From Xestospongia muta (taxonomy: Eukaryota; Porifera; Demospongiae; Haplosclerida; Petrosiidae), in NCBI GenBank assembly GCA_963693285.1, contig OY848920.1, positions 4,973,135 to 5,037,134 on the forward strand: a DNA stretch of 64,000 nucleotides, read 5' to 3'. The notes below the pieces were generated by a model, which was not told where the DNA came from, made no database searches, and was given only the letters and a program-made list of their open reading frames with translations. Positions 11,001 through 22,810 of this stretch are shown piece after piece. The position numbers and the translations under genes are program-made. Each line of letters begins with the position of its first letter. Position 1 is the stretch's first letter.

Positions 11001-13481
11001 TCCGAAGATATCTTATAAGCTCTTTCAATGTAGGAATGCCAGCTTCAATGAGAGGTGAAACTGTTTCAATGAGATTTCCAAAGGTTACTTTCATCTGATC
11101 AAAATCGTACTGATAAGTACGTTGAAGATTGACTCGGGAAGGAAATGTTTTCTCTATGAAAGTGATAATAGAAGATTAATATTATATAAATTATTTACCA
11201 TATTCCTTGAGTATATCTTTAGCAATCTGTACTGTTTCTTCAGATTTCAACAAGACACTTGCAAAGACTTTTAAAATGTTTGGCTCTTTAGACACTGTAG
11301 TACACAGTGCTCTCAATGGACCTTCTCCTAGTACACTTCCCAATCTATTGACTTCATCTAATGTTTCCTTAGAGATCACTCTCTCTTCATATAACATCTG
11401 AACAATCTCCACAGGAAGAATGAGAGGTGAGAGTCTATCATCATATTTCTGTAGTATTTGACAAACTGAAACACCTAAATAAAGATATAAGATATCTCAC
11501 TATAACTGACAAAAATTGAAATATTTTAATTACCTTTAGTGAGGTGGTCATGTATCTCATCAGCTTTCTTCTTGTTACCAACAATAGGACCACCAATGGC
11601 AGAGATCACTTTATCCCAGGTAGCTTCATTAGTATTTATCCAGGTATCAATTACTTTAGAGAGTTTGACAGTATTGCTGTCGTTACTGTGTTTTAGTCCA
11701 TCCAAAGTATTATGTGGCACTTCAAACACCAAACCGATCTCATACCACTTATCATTAATATCAGCTAATAACTTGAGTAGTTCATGTTTAGTGGGAGCCT
11801 TCTTTAAGATATCAGAAATATCTAAAACAAAAATATAAATAATTTATACAATTATTTTTATTATACAACACTACAATGACAGTATAACAAACTATTGTAA
11901 TCTATGAAGATTGTGTAACATCTTTGTTTATTAGATTATTGACTAGTATAACATCTTTATCTGTGATATCATTGTAAACATATATCATAGCTGTACCTGG
12001 ACTTTCTGACATGATTGAAGTACCTGATTGGAGCTCATCAGCTGATATATGTCCAACAGACTCTGCAATTGAGTCAATAGGAAATACTTTCTCTATGAAA
12101 AACAAAATAATTTATACTATAAAAGTTACTGTAGACTCACTACAATCATTTAAAATGGCCTTAGCACATGGTACATTGCTAGAAATTCTTAACAATACAC
12201 TGGCAAAGACTACCAGATTATGGTAGTTGGTATGTACAGTATGACGTACTGCTCTTAACAGAACAGATATTGTCTTTTCTTCAGATTGTGACCATTGTTC
12301 ATTTTCCATTATAGCTAATGTTGTCTTAGATATAACTCTCTCTCCACAGAGTAACTGTGCTACTCTAAGAGGATATTGAAGAGACTGAGCAAGACTACCA
12401 TAATGACAACGTAAAATGTCACTGGCCATTTGAGCTAATATAATAGAATTAACAATATATAATTTGATTAACTATTTATATGTACCATTAAAATCTGAAC
12501 ATTGTTCCAAATCATGTGTTTCCTTTTTCCGTTTGATTTCAACTTGTTCTATCTCCTCATCTTCTCTTGATCGTTTTCTTGGATTCAACATAGTCATCTG
12601 CTATAAATGAAAAACATGATCTTGTAGAGCAAATTATATTTACTAACCTGATAGGTCATAACCTCCATTGAGTCATGATCTTCAGGACTCATCTGATCAC
12701 TGTGACCTTCCATAGCTACCTCTTGAACGTTACCTGCTGTTACATGATCATCTGGAAACATTTAAACTAAAGACAGAGAAATGTCAGCTGTTACTGTTGA
12801 TTCTTACCATATTCACTGATAATTCTCTCAGATAGACCTTGTGTCTCCTCAAACTTGGACAGTACTGTAGCTAGCACTTTCAACTTCTTATGATCAGAAG
12901 ATACTGCTGTATGTATAGCAGATAACAGAGTTGTCTTCTTGTAATCTAATGACTCTTCTGATGTCTCCATCTCATCAAGTGTTTCTTCACCGATACATCT
13001 CTCACTAAATAAAAACTGGGACACTTTTACAGGATTGATCAGAGACTGTGACAGTGTATCAATATGGCACTGAAGGATAGCAGTTGCTTTAGTAGCTGAG
13101 GAGTCAGTTCCTATAACAATAAGAAAATAAAACCATTGTATATAATATAAGTTACTTACTATCAGAGCTATAAGGTGATGTCAATATCTTCTCATATTCA
13201 TTAGCTACATTACCTTCTCCAATCACCCTCTTCCTAAGAGCTTCTAATACATGTCTTCTTGTGGCTAGAGGGTTGGTACTAAGCCACAATTGAAACATCT
13301 TTGATGTCTTTCGAGTGACATCACTAGTTTCTTTATCAATAACATCTAGTTGAGTAACATCTAACTTGAGTTGGATCCCTAACTGATACCATTTAGTACC
13401 AATCACATTATGTTCACATAATTCATCAAGAGTTGGTTTCTCTTGTAGTAACATCTCAAATGATGGATTTCTTGCAGTCAT
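8016..13481 (-). CDS. Gene B: DD-CARD-CARD-DD-CARD-X-coil-SH3-LRR protein (one in-frame stop)
   Basis: Seen, N to C: death-domain-like exon from ATG 13481 (KWYQLGIQLKLD...MFQLWL), CARD-like 13,080-12,800, acidic linker and basic stretch PRKRSREDEEIEQVEIKRKK (12,600-12,490; NLS-like), CARD-like 12,429-12,130, linker 12,105-11,902, death-domain-like 11,830-11,530, CARD-like 11,450-11,205, X 11,145-10,485, coils 10,430-9,900, SH3 split over 9222-9121 and 9043-8931 (INVGDVIK... GWCEGTLNGVRGEFPVNF), LRR exon about 8814-8016 ending in a stop. From X onward it is paralogous to A and C; the first four death-fold exons are unique to B. A TAA at 10,524-10,522 replaces a Gly codon present in A and C, which would cut off coil, SH3 and LRR, so B may be truncated or a recent pseudogene. 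The LRR lacks six residues relative to C. Confidence 0.7.
12490..12600 (-). other. NLS-like basic exon in gene B
   Basis: The exon encodes two basic clusters about ten residues apart (PRKRSR and IKRKKE), fitting a bipartite importin-alpha-type nuclear localisation signal. It sits between two CARD-like exons. Localisation is inferred only; long acidic/basic helices can mimic an NLS. Confidence 0.4.
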
Positions 13482-13572
13482 TGGTTCTTCAAGAGTTGCT
13501 TAATATTCATAGCAAAACCAGAGGTGTGGCTTCACATTCTAGAGGGTGTGGCTGGCTTTGCAAACTATTGAA
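13482..13572. promoter_or_regulatory. Compact divergent promoter region between gene B and MRH-like gene
   Basis: Only 91 bp separate the two opposite start codons (13,481 minus, 13,573 plus). Any core promoters must overlap, suggesting co-expression of the cytosolic death-fold gene and the secretory gene. No specific element is claimed. Confidence 0.45.
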
Positions 13573-15090
13573 ATGTTTATGTACCTCTTTCTCTATCTCT
13601 TACTTCATGTGACAGGTCAAGATCTCATACCATGTACTCCACCTACAGGACAACCTACCTGTGTATGTGAAACTAACAAAGGTACTATCAATCTTACTAG
13701 TATTACTAACAATGATGGTACATCAAGGTAAGTGGTGAGGATTGTGTATGAATGAATGAATAGATGAATAATTTAATGAATGGATTGATGGACAAAGAGT
13801 TATAAAAATCATCTGTCCATTGATCTAGTAGTCTAATCAGTGTTTATATCCATTCATTAAACCATCCATTTATCCATTAATCCATTCTACATTTAGTCTC
13901 AGCCCCAGACCTACGCACAAATCTTTGAATATAGGTCTGAGACCAAGACTATTCAGTGTTTTACATCCACAACATACAATATAATTGTATAACTTTGTTT
14001 TTTACTCTTTCTAGGTTTAGTAGTAGTTCCTATGGATATAATTATAACTACAATCCTTGTTATCCATTCTCTATAGGAGACTCCTGTGATGATGGTACTG
14101 CTGTAAGTATCACTAACTGATACATACTATCTGAAAGTACAATAGTATGAGTATCAGTCTTAATATTAGCTTTAAGCTATAATTAATTCAGTATGGGTTT
14201 GAGTCTATTCAGTATGGGTTTGAGTCTAGATTGAATCATTCCACAATTACTTGAAATTCTCCAGTTTTCAATACTCCAGTGTTTTATCATGACATGACCT
14301 CCTCAAAGACAATAGGGTATTTTTACAATTATAATCTTGTTCAGAATGAGTTTACATAAGTCACTTATTACTGTACAATCCATGATTTCTACAGTCTATA
14401 TTCAGTATAGGTTTCAATCTATTTAACATGGGTTTGAGTCTCTCTCCATGTATTTCTATACATGTAGGTATGTCAAGTAACAAGTGATTGGAAGAAGATC
14501 TTAGTTGGTAAAATGGACACTGAGGCTATGTTCTCTGATGATGAAGGAAATTATCAATTACAATATAGTGGAGGAGATGATAAGAGGTAAACAATGAACA
14601 CATGATGTGTAATGTTACAGGAAGTACTACATCCTTTGATTGTGTAATTATGATATTAATATCTGGTATATTAACCAGTAAAGTATGGAATTCCTGTATG
14701 GGGCCACTTTAAAAGATATAATAATTGTTATTTATGATAACATACATTAAATGGTAAATTAAGAGGACTGTACAATTATAACATTTGTTAATAATGATAA
14801 CTAATACATCTGACATCTTTATTCTAATGTTGACTAGAACATGATCCATTTCACATATAATATCTACACAATGTCTGTTATCATTACTCATATAGAACAG
14901 CTGTAGTCTACCTCTATTGTGATTATCAAGGAGATGGTCCTTCAATCACTACAGAAGGAGATCATGATCATCAATATCTCTATGTCTTTAATTTTACAAC
15001 AACAGCTGTTTGTTTAAACTTAAAAGGTGGAGGAGGCGGAGCTATAAAGAGTAATGTTGTAGGTCCTATTGGAATAGTATTGATAAGTTT
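13573..15090 (+). CDS. MRH / mannose-6-phosphate-receptor-like secretory protein, 3' end missing
   Basis: Exons 13573-13727, 14015-14102, 14468-14586 and 14896-15090, with matching intron phases. Signal peptide MFMYLFLYLLLHVTG, then an ectodomain whose Cys pattern and motifs (CYPFSIGDSC, AVCQV.SDWKKILVG, YQLQYSGGDDKRTAVVYLYC, ...TTTAVCLNL) fit the mannose-6-phosphate receptor homology fold: Q in VCQ, R in KRTAV and the late Y are the positions expected for lectin-type MRH domains, though binding is unproven. A GGGGGA hinge leads into GPIGIVLIS, the start of a transmembrane helix; the coding sequence stops at a GTAAG donor at 15,091. Immediately after this, sequence switches to a duplicated importin-alpha intron (homologous to 6873 onward), so the membrane anchor and tail were lost. 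Likely acted in Golgi/endosome sorting of lysosomal glycoproteins. Confidence 0.65.
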
Positions 15091-15092
15091 GT

Positions 15093-15744
15093 AAGTCCAT
15101 ACATTTCTCCTTTTATACATCCATTAATTTTTAGTATCATCCATTTTTCTAACCATTAACATATCATTCATCCATTGTCTTTCCATGTATCCATTCATCT
15201 ATTTTATTTTTCCATTATATAGGAGGCAGCATGGACAATATCTAATATAACAGCTGGACAACAAGGACAGATACAGTCAGTTATTGATGCTAACTTGTTA
15301 CCTCCTTTAATTAATATACTAATTATTAAGGTGAGTGGGTGGGATTATGTGACCATACTTTCATCATTGTTTATATATCCATTTCATGTAGTTATTCATC
15401 CATTTACATCTATTCATCCATTATACAGGGTGAGTTCCGAGCTCAAAAGGAGGCAGTATGGGGTACAGCCAGGGATATAGTCCCTCAAATACTCTATGCC
15501 CTAGAAATAGGAGCCCGCAAACTCAATATTGGACGCTATCTCTAACATGTTAAATGTAAGCCACACCCACTGTGTGTACACCCTCTCTAATACAATATAG
15601 TGACATTGTATTATTAGTTGTTAATGTTGACTCTCTCTCTCTTAGAATGATGAGGTATCCACTCTGGTACCCTCTACTACATCAGGACAACTTCAATTTG
15701 CTCCTGCTACTCAAAGTGTGCCTTCTGGAGGATTTAACTTCTGA
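15093..15744 (+). pseudogene. Second, truncated copy of the importin-alpha 3' end
   Basis: Homologous to 6873-7871. Retains the armadillo exon 15,223-15,330 ([18 protein letters not shown]), a shortened exon about 15,430-15,554 with two internal deletions, and the terminal exon ending GGFNF at 15,744. The exon present at about 7464-7613 in the first copy ([20 protein letters not shown]) is missing. It keeps Gln where the first copy has TAA (7165), so that stop arose after duplication. No 5' half, hence non-functional. Confidence 0.85.
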
Positions 15745-15888
15745 TATAATGACCACACCCACTGACTCCACCCACCACTTGTTACCACTTTCAATAACTG
15801 CTTTGTTTGTACTTTATGAAAAGACATCGATACTAAAAAGACATCAACAGAAACTTAAACTAAATTGAAAGTAAATGTATAGAACAAA

Positions 15889-18800
15889 CTAATTAAAGAC
15901 TGGCTGGAACTGAAGTCTGTCTTTAATAACTTGATAACTGTCTAACTTCATACAATACTCTTTATGTTGTTTGGATAAGAGTAGTTTTTGTATCGTAGTA
16001 TTTTCAATGAGTGAAGTACAAATAGTCTTGATATCATCATTGTTCAGTGAAGTATTGTCGAGATGTAGTACTGTTAATGATTTAGTTGTATTTATTAGTT
16101 CAGCTATTGTACTGGTACTGGCTAAAGTGATCTGAGGATTATAGCTGATGTCCAACACAGTCAGTGTTTGGTTTTTAGCGAGGCCTTCACAGATATATTG
16201 GACACCATTATCAGTGATGTTACAGTTGATGAGTTCTAGTACTTCCAATGTCTTATTAATACTTAACATGGTAGATAAGTTGCTGGTATCTTCATCTGTG
16301 ATAGTAACATTAATCAACTCTAACAATTCAAGAGTAGTATTGGTAAAGAGAGCATCACTGATTTGTTTGATACCACCAGTAAGTGAAGAGTAGCGAAGAA
16401 ATAGGTTTATCATTGTTTTATTAGTAATTTGTAGCTCTGCTGATAATGTTGACATACATATATTGTCCAATGGAGTGCTGTGTATATCAAGTGTCCACAC
16501 TGCACACTTACTGAGATTACTAATAATTACAAGAGCACTTTCAGGAGATGATGATCTGAGATTAATACGCCATCTATATCCTTTGGTTTGTTGTTCTTCT
16601 ATTAATCTGCTAACAACCTCTTCACATTGTTCAATAGTTGGTGAGATAAGCCAAACATACTTTATATCATCTCTCCACTCAACTCTTCCAGTATGTCCTG
16701 TTATAAACAGAGTTAGTATGCAGATATAGTGTACACATATAATATATAGTGTTACAAACTGTACTATACAAAATATTATAAATTAAGTTCTATTGGACAA
16801 ATTACAGGGATTACCTCCTAATTTGGGATCATCATGAGATAATTCAGATTTAGCTAGTTGTAGTTCTGTAAAATTTATAGGGAACATCCCATAGACTCCA
16901 TTCAGAGTCCCCTCACCCCATCCTTTATTAATCTATGAAAATATATAATATAATTAGAGATGATCTTTAAATAATATGTTGACATAATGAATGGATGGAC
17001 AAAAAGGATGTCTCCATACCTTAATGACATCTTTGATAACATCTCCAACATTTATAGTTAATTGCTGAGGACGTAATTTGGTGAAAGATTGTTTGACAAC
17101 AGCTTCTGTATAGACCACTAATACATCATTATAATGTAACTTTATGAAACATCAAAACATAACATACCATAACCTGACTCTTTATCATCAGTTGAACCCT
17201 TTGCCTCATCTTTCAACTCATGTACTGAAGACTCTACAATAAGTAATGACAATATAGTTTGTATAATATATGTAGTCAGGAGTGGATGAAGAAGAGAAGG
17301 AGTCTTCAACATTTATACACTAACATGTACTATCTGTTATGACAAGTACTTATCTTATAATACCATATAAGGTATATGCTTTCATAGGCAAAATGGTGGC
17401 TAACTTTTGTGGTTGTACCATTTTATCATGTGCTATTAAATGCTACAAGGAGATGATCAGGACTAGGCTAACAAAGAAAACGTGAGTGAGACTAACTAAG
17501 AACCAAATCTGTAAAGTTGTTTAGAAATCATTGACTTGTCTGTATCTGTCACCAAAATAGTTTATTTGTAAATAACAACATGTGATTACATGGTTTAAGC
17601 TCAAGTATATGCTAAAATAACATTTCCATATATGGACAATGGACACATCCTAAGACATAGATATGGTACTATGACACTTACCATTGATAGATAGTGTGGA
17701 CTCTTCTTGACTAGACTTATGAAGTCCTTCATCAGTTAACGGTTTCTGAGGCTTTTGTATAAATGCTAAATTTAGTAACAATGTTATATAATGAGATATA
17801 ACAATTATCTACTAATATCAGTTACCTTTCAAGCTTTGCTTTAACTCCTCAATTTGTTTGTCTCTCTCTCTTAGCTGTAATCTCAATGTTGTTATAATTT
17901 CTTGTAGTGTCTCTATCTCTCCTTGTTTCTCAACAGACACTGACAATAACTCCTTCTCAAAGACTATGAAATATCTCATTAATACAATAGTGTGTACATT
18001 ATTAACATCTCACTTTCTTTTTCCTTGATGGTATTTGTTAACTGTTCTATCTGTAAAATTTTTGCTCTGTTCATTTTAGTACTTGCTTCTAACAATTGTT
18101 TCAACTCAGACTCTATAAACAGAGAGAACAAGTGTGTACATAGTACTTGTTGTTAAGAGCTTACCTTTAGTTTCTGTGACACTAGACATTTCTAGTATTT
18201 TGTTTTTAAGTGTGTCTAGTTCCTCTTCAAGAGCTATAAAGAGAGAAGCATTTATTGTTGATATAAAATGTTAAAAGTATCACAAAATTCATCATTACAT
18301 CAGATTTCTTACCTTCCTTCATTGCTAACAATGATGTCAAGTCATTAATCTCTCTTTCTTTCTGTTCTAACATTTGTTTCACTAAATTTAATTCCTCTTC
18401 AGTAGCTACAGTATATGAGATCAATACAATGATACAAGCTGTGTTACATGAATAAGACATTACTACCTTTCTTTCCTTGGTACATTTCTTCAATCTCCCT
18501 TTCTTTCATTAGTTTTTCATCTATACAAAATATTTGACAGTAGTAAAAATAATTACACATGATATTTATGTACAATTATTCAACAAAGAGCTAGCACAAC
18601 AGTATTCAAATAGAGCTAATGAAATAATTTTCTACCTCTAGGACAAAAGAGATCCTATTATTATTGATACACTAGTGTACCAAATGGTGTATGTTCCTTT
18701 ATAGACTCAATCTACTGATGGATGTATGAACTCTTAATAGTTTATTGTTCAATGTATGATTGTATTAAAGGCACTGCCATACAGTGTTGGTCATATTGTA

Positions 18801-20688
18801 CCACAAAGTTAATTTACATGATAGATGTGTTACATCAATTAAGTGTTTGTTGATTGTGGTACTAATTGATGAAGTCAGGTCTCTAAGAGTGTTAGGATAT
18901 CAAATGTTGTACCAAAAAACACAAGAATAAATCTGATAAAATGTGTATTGAAAACATTCAAGACATAGTCTCTTGTGCTTTTTTCATAATGTACTTGACT
19001 AACACCATATCTATTACTTCAAGGTTGAACTGACCTTCACTGTTTCTAAGATGTGATTTCAAATCATCCATTTCTGTTGTCATCTCTCTAATAATTGTGT
19101 CCCTTGACTCCAGTTTGTGTTTGAGATCCTTTGTGTTCTCATCTACAACAGCTTTAATCTCCTATATACAATACATGTAGTAACTGTTGTCTAATACTAC
19201 TCATCTCTTACCTTATCTCTCTGACAATTATCATAAATGGTGTGATAGCCAAATGTTAATTTTATCAGTCCATTCTCTTTCAGTACGTTAAGATTCCTCT
19301 CTGCTGTTATTAATAAGAACTCCATCAAACTTAGAGGAGCATAGCAGGTAACAATGATGGAGTTACCATCATTAACTGCTCTAACTTGTACAGATTTAGC
19401 CATGTCTCCAAATGCTTTTGATAGTAAATATTTGATATCTCTAAGTGTGTATTTGTCAGCCTCCCACTCCAGCACAAACTCGATAGTCTCACAAGTGAGA
19501 TGATGAGAAAATGAAGCTATCTTGAAGTTCTGTTTAAGGCATATATCGGTTTTGATCTTCTCGCAAAATGTATCAACAGCTGTCTTGAATTCTTCAATGT
19601 GTGGTTTAGCTGCTGTGATCTTGTAGTGATTGACAATAGCATCCAAACAGCAGACATTGATAATGGTACATTTATCTTGTACAAGCTCCATCACATCATC
19701 AAATGATTCGGCTGTAGTAAGTTGAGGTCTCAGATCTTGAAAACATCTCCGAAGATATCTTATTAACTCTTTCAATGTAGGAATGCCAGCTTCAATAAGA
19801 GGTGAAACTGTTTCAATGAGATTTCCAAAGGTTACTTTCATCTGATCAAAATCGTACTGATAAGTGCACTGAAGATTGACTCGGGAAGGAATCGTTTGCT
19901 CTATAAAAGTGATAATGGAAGATTAATATTATATAAATTATTTACCATATTCCTTGAGTATATCTTTAGCAATCTGTACTGTTTCTTCAGATTTCAACAA
20001 GACACTTGCGAAGACTTTTAAAATGTTTGGCTCTTTAGACACTGTAGTACACAGTGCTCTCAATGGACCTTCTCCTAGTACACTTCCCAATCTATTGACT
20101 TCATCTAATGTTTCCTTAGAGATCACTCTCTCTTCATATAACATCTGAACAATCTCCACAGGAAGAATGAGAGGTGAGAGTCTGTCAGTGTGTTGTTGTA
20201 ACATTTGACAGGCAGGAGTAAATGACTCTTCTATTGTAAGAAGTAAATTATGTAAACCAATAATGAATTACTTACTAAATTCCTTTATTTTGTCAGCAGT
20301 AGCATTTTCTCCTAACTTGTTAAGAGCACTAGCTAATGAGTCCCATGTAGGACCTCCACTCTCAGTGACCTTGTCAGCTTTACTCAACCACAGAGTTAAA
20401 CACTCCTGAAGACAGCTCTCTGGATCATCTCTATACTTGGCTCTAATGTCTGACAGAGTAGGTTGTAATAGACCCAGTTGTAGACCAAGAGGAGACCAGC
20501 GATGGTTTGGGAAGTGACTTTGGTTCAAAGCTTCAATGATATCTTTCAAATTAGCAATATCTAAAAATAAAAATGACAATGACGTTTATAAATGAGAAAA
20601 GGATCTAAATTTTTAACTCACTGAGAATGCTTGCCATAGTCAAAACAATATCCACTTCTTGGGAGGTCAAAGAAGGGTGTGGCTGCAT
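15889..20688 (-). CDS. Gene C: DD-CARD-X-coiled-coil-SH3-LRR protein (intact copy)
   Basis: The best complete member. ATG at 20,688 (MQPHPSLTSQE) or inner MASILS. Exons, N to C: 20,570-20,276 death-domain-like (W.PLGLQLGLL, CL.LWL); about 20,230-19,946 CARD-like (RVISKETLDEV...LKVFASVLLK); about 19,900-19,212 domain X; a series of heptad-rich exons 19,164-17,830; SH3 in two exons (about 17,120-17,030 INVGDVIKDVIK and 16,932-16,815 GWGEGTLNGVYGMFPINFTEL); LRR exon about 16,703-15,889 with about five to six ~28-residue ribonuclease-inhibitor-type repeats (ITDNGVQYICEGL.KNQTL). I found no in-frame stop. There is no Walker A motif, so it is not a canonical NLR. Inferred role: intracellular sensor or scaffold, LRR for recognition and DD/CARD for signalling. 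Its 3' end faces the importin fragment 145 bp away, as gene B faces the first copy. Confidence 0.8.
19212..19900 (-). other. Domain X (conserved, unrecognised) in gene C
   Basis: About 215-230 residues in one exon, beginning FPSRV.LQ.TYQYDFDQMK and containing CCL.AIVNHYKI, CEKIKTDICLK, EFVLEWEADKYTL and CYAPLSLMEFLL, ending near LTFGYHTIYD. Helix-rich N-terminal half, mixed C-terminal half. Copies at 944-1632, about 10,485-11,145 and (broken) 26,060-26,750. A looser relative may follow the death domain of gene F (37,620-37,870, LTGNEVKSIQ). I cannot place it in a known family. Confidence 0.6.
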
Positions 20689-21231
20689 ACCAGTCTGAAC
20701 TATAAATAGCATTACGAGTGTACTATAAATAGAATACTTCCTTATATGGTATGTTGAGGACAAATTCCATCTGTATTAGTTAATGTAGTGATAATGTTAG
20801 AGATGTGACAATACTTTAGTGGTGTATTCAGTGTGACACTCAGATATATAGCAAAGTATAGTGGGTTTCTCGTCAGAACATGTACCAATTAACTTCTTTG
20901 TAGTTATAGAATTATTTAAAGAGAGAAGATGATTAACATTCTAGACAAATAGTTCTAATTGTCCAAACATAATTATTAATGTACTTTCAGGACATACTCT
21001 CCAGGTTTTAATTCCCACACATACTTCTTAACTTCTTTTCTTTAATTTGTCTTTATTCAGTTAAAGCTCAGTGAAAAGAATTAAGTTGTTAGCAAGCTAC
21101 TTTGTTTATATTGATTATTATGTCAAAGACATTTTTAGTAAAAAATGACAGCTATGTAGTTAATTATAACAGAAGTTTGAACTGATATTGAAAGTGAAAA
21201 TAAACAGTTAACATTTCAATACCTCTAGTTA
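20689..21231. other. Spacer between genes C and D
   Basis: About 175 bp next to gene C is shared with the gene A upstream region; the remaining ~370 bp is AT-rich. No coding sequence or repeat recognised. Confidence 0.5.
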
Positions 21232-22662
21232 CTATGACCAGAAACGGAGTCTGTCTTTAATGAACTGATAGTTACTGAATATTTCAAAGTTCTCCTTATT
21301 TTGTGGTGTTAATACAAGTCTCTGTATTGTAGTATTGTTAGCTAGTTCAGTACATATTATCTTCATGTCATCATCTTTCAGTGAAGTACGGTCCAGGTGG
21401 AGTTCTGTCAATGATTTTGCAGCGTTTATCAATTTAACTATTGTACTGGTACTGGCTGAAGTGATCTGATAATTACCTCCGATGTTCAATGTAATCAGTG
21501 TTTGGTTTCTAGTAAGTCCTTCACAGATATATTGGACACCATTATCAGTGATGTTACAATTGAAGAGTTGTAGTACTTTCAATGTCTTATTACTACTCAA
21601 CATGTTAGACAAGTGAGTAGTATCTTCATCTGTGATGGAAACATTAAACAACCATAATTCTTGAAGTGTTGTGTTAGTAAAAAGAGCATCACTGACTTGT
21701 TTGATACCACCAGTAAGTTGAGAGGAGACAAGATGTAAGGTTCTTACTGTTTTATTACTCATCAGTATTTCTGACAATGTGGATACACACTTGCTGTCCA
21801 GTGGAGTACGTAATATATCAAGTCTCCACACTCCACACAAGTTGAGATTGTTAATAATAGCTAGAGTACTTTCAGGAGTTGATGTAGACAGATAAACACT
21901 CCATTCTTGTCCTGTACTTTTGTTTTCCATTAATCTACTCATAACATTTTCACATTGTTCTATTGTTGGAGAAGTGAGATAGACGCTGTTGTCATAATCA
22001 TTCCGCTTAACACCTCCAATGTCTCCTATAGAGTTAATAACTAGTAATGCATACTGTGAAATATAACAATATACACATACATACATAGATATGGTGAAAA
22101 TAATGTGGTAGTTAATTAACTACTTATCATGTTTTTTATTCTCCTATCAACCAAAGTTGTAATAGTTATGACATACCTCTGTTTAGAATTTCAGGGTTAC
22201 CAACAGACCAATTACCAAGATATTCTGTGCCTCCTGTTTATAAACAAAGTTACTATAAGCAGTATATACTATATAACATATCACAATATATATAAAAGAA
22301 TAAGGAACCATATTGATCTAACAATGGTCATAAAATTCAAGATATTGAAATGAACTGATACTATGAACAGACACACATGCTCTTAAAATGCTAGTGAGAT
22401 AACCATCATAACTCAACAAACATGTACATCCTCTTGTTAGCTTTGTATGTAGTTATACAGTGCATGAAATGTACTATAACATTATAACAAGAATATATTA
22501 ACAGAAGTCCACATGAGATGTTAATAAATAGAGTCCATGAATTGTTTGACTTACTGGGCTTGCTAAGTGCAGGAGATGAAATAGTATCAGGTAGAGGTGC
22601 CGGATCTTCTTCACCTACAAATGGTTCTACATAATTACAGAGGAATACTCCTTCTTTCTCGT

Positions 22663-22810
22663 GAATTCGTCCACGCCACCAGCCATCTTCATCATCTTCT
22701 AAAATCTCTACAATATCACCTGACACCAGAGATAATGAATTCGTCCACGCCACCAGCCATCTTCATCATCTTCTAAAATCTCTACAATATCACCTGACAC
22801 CAGAGATAAT
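22663..22810 (-). repeat. 74-bp tandem duplication inside an SH3 exon
   Basis: The unit beginning GAATTCGTCCACGCCACCAG occurs at 22,663 and again at 22,737 with essentially no differences. 74 is not a multiple of three, so it breaks the SH3 frame. Very recent event, slippage, or an assembly artefact. Confidence 0.9.
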
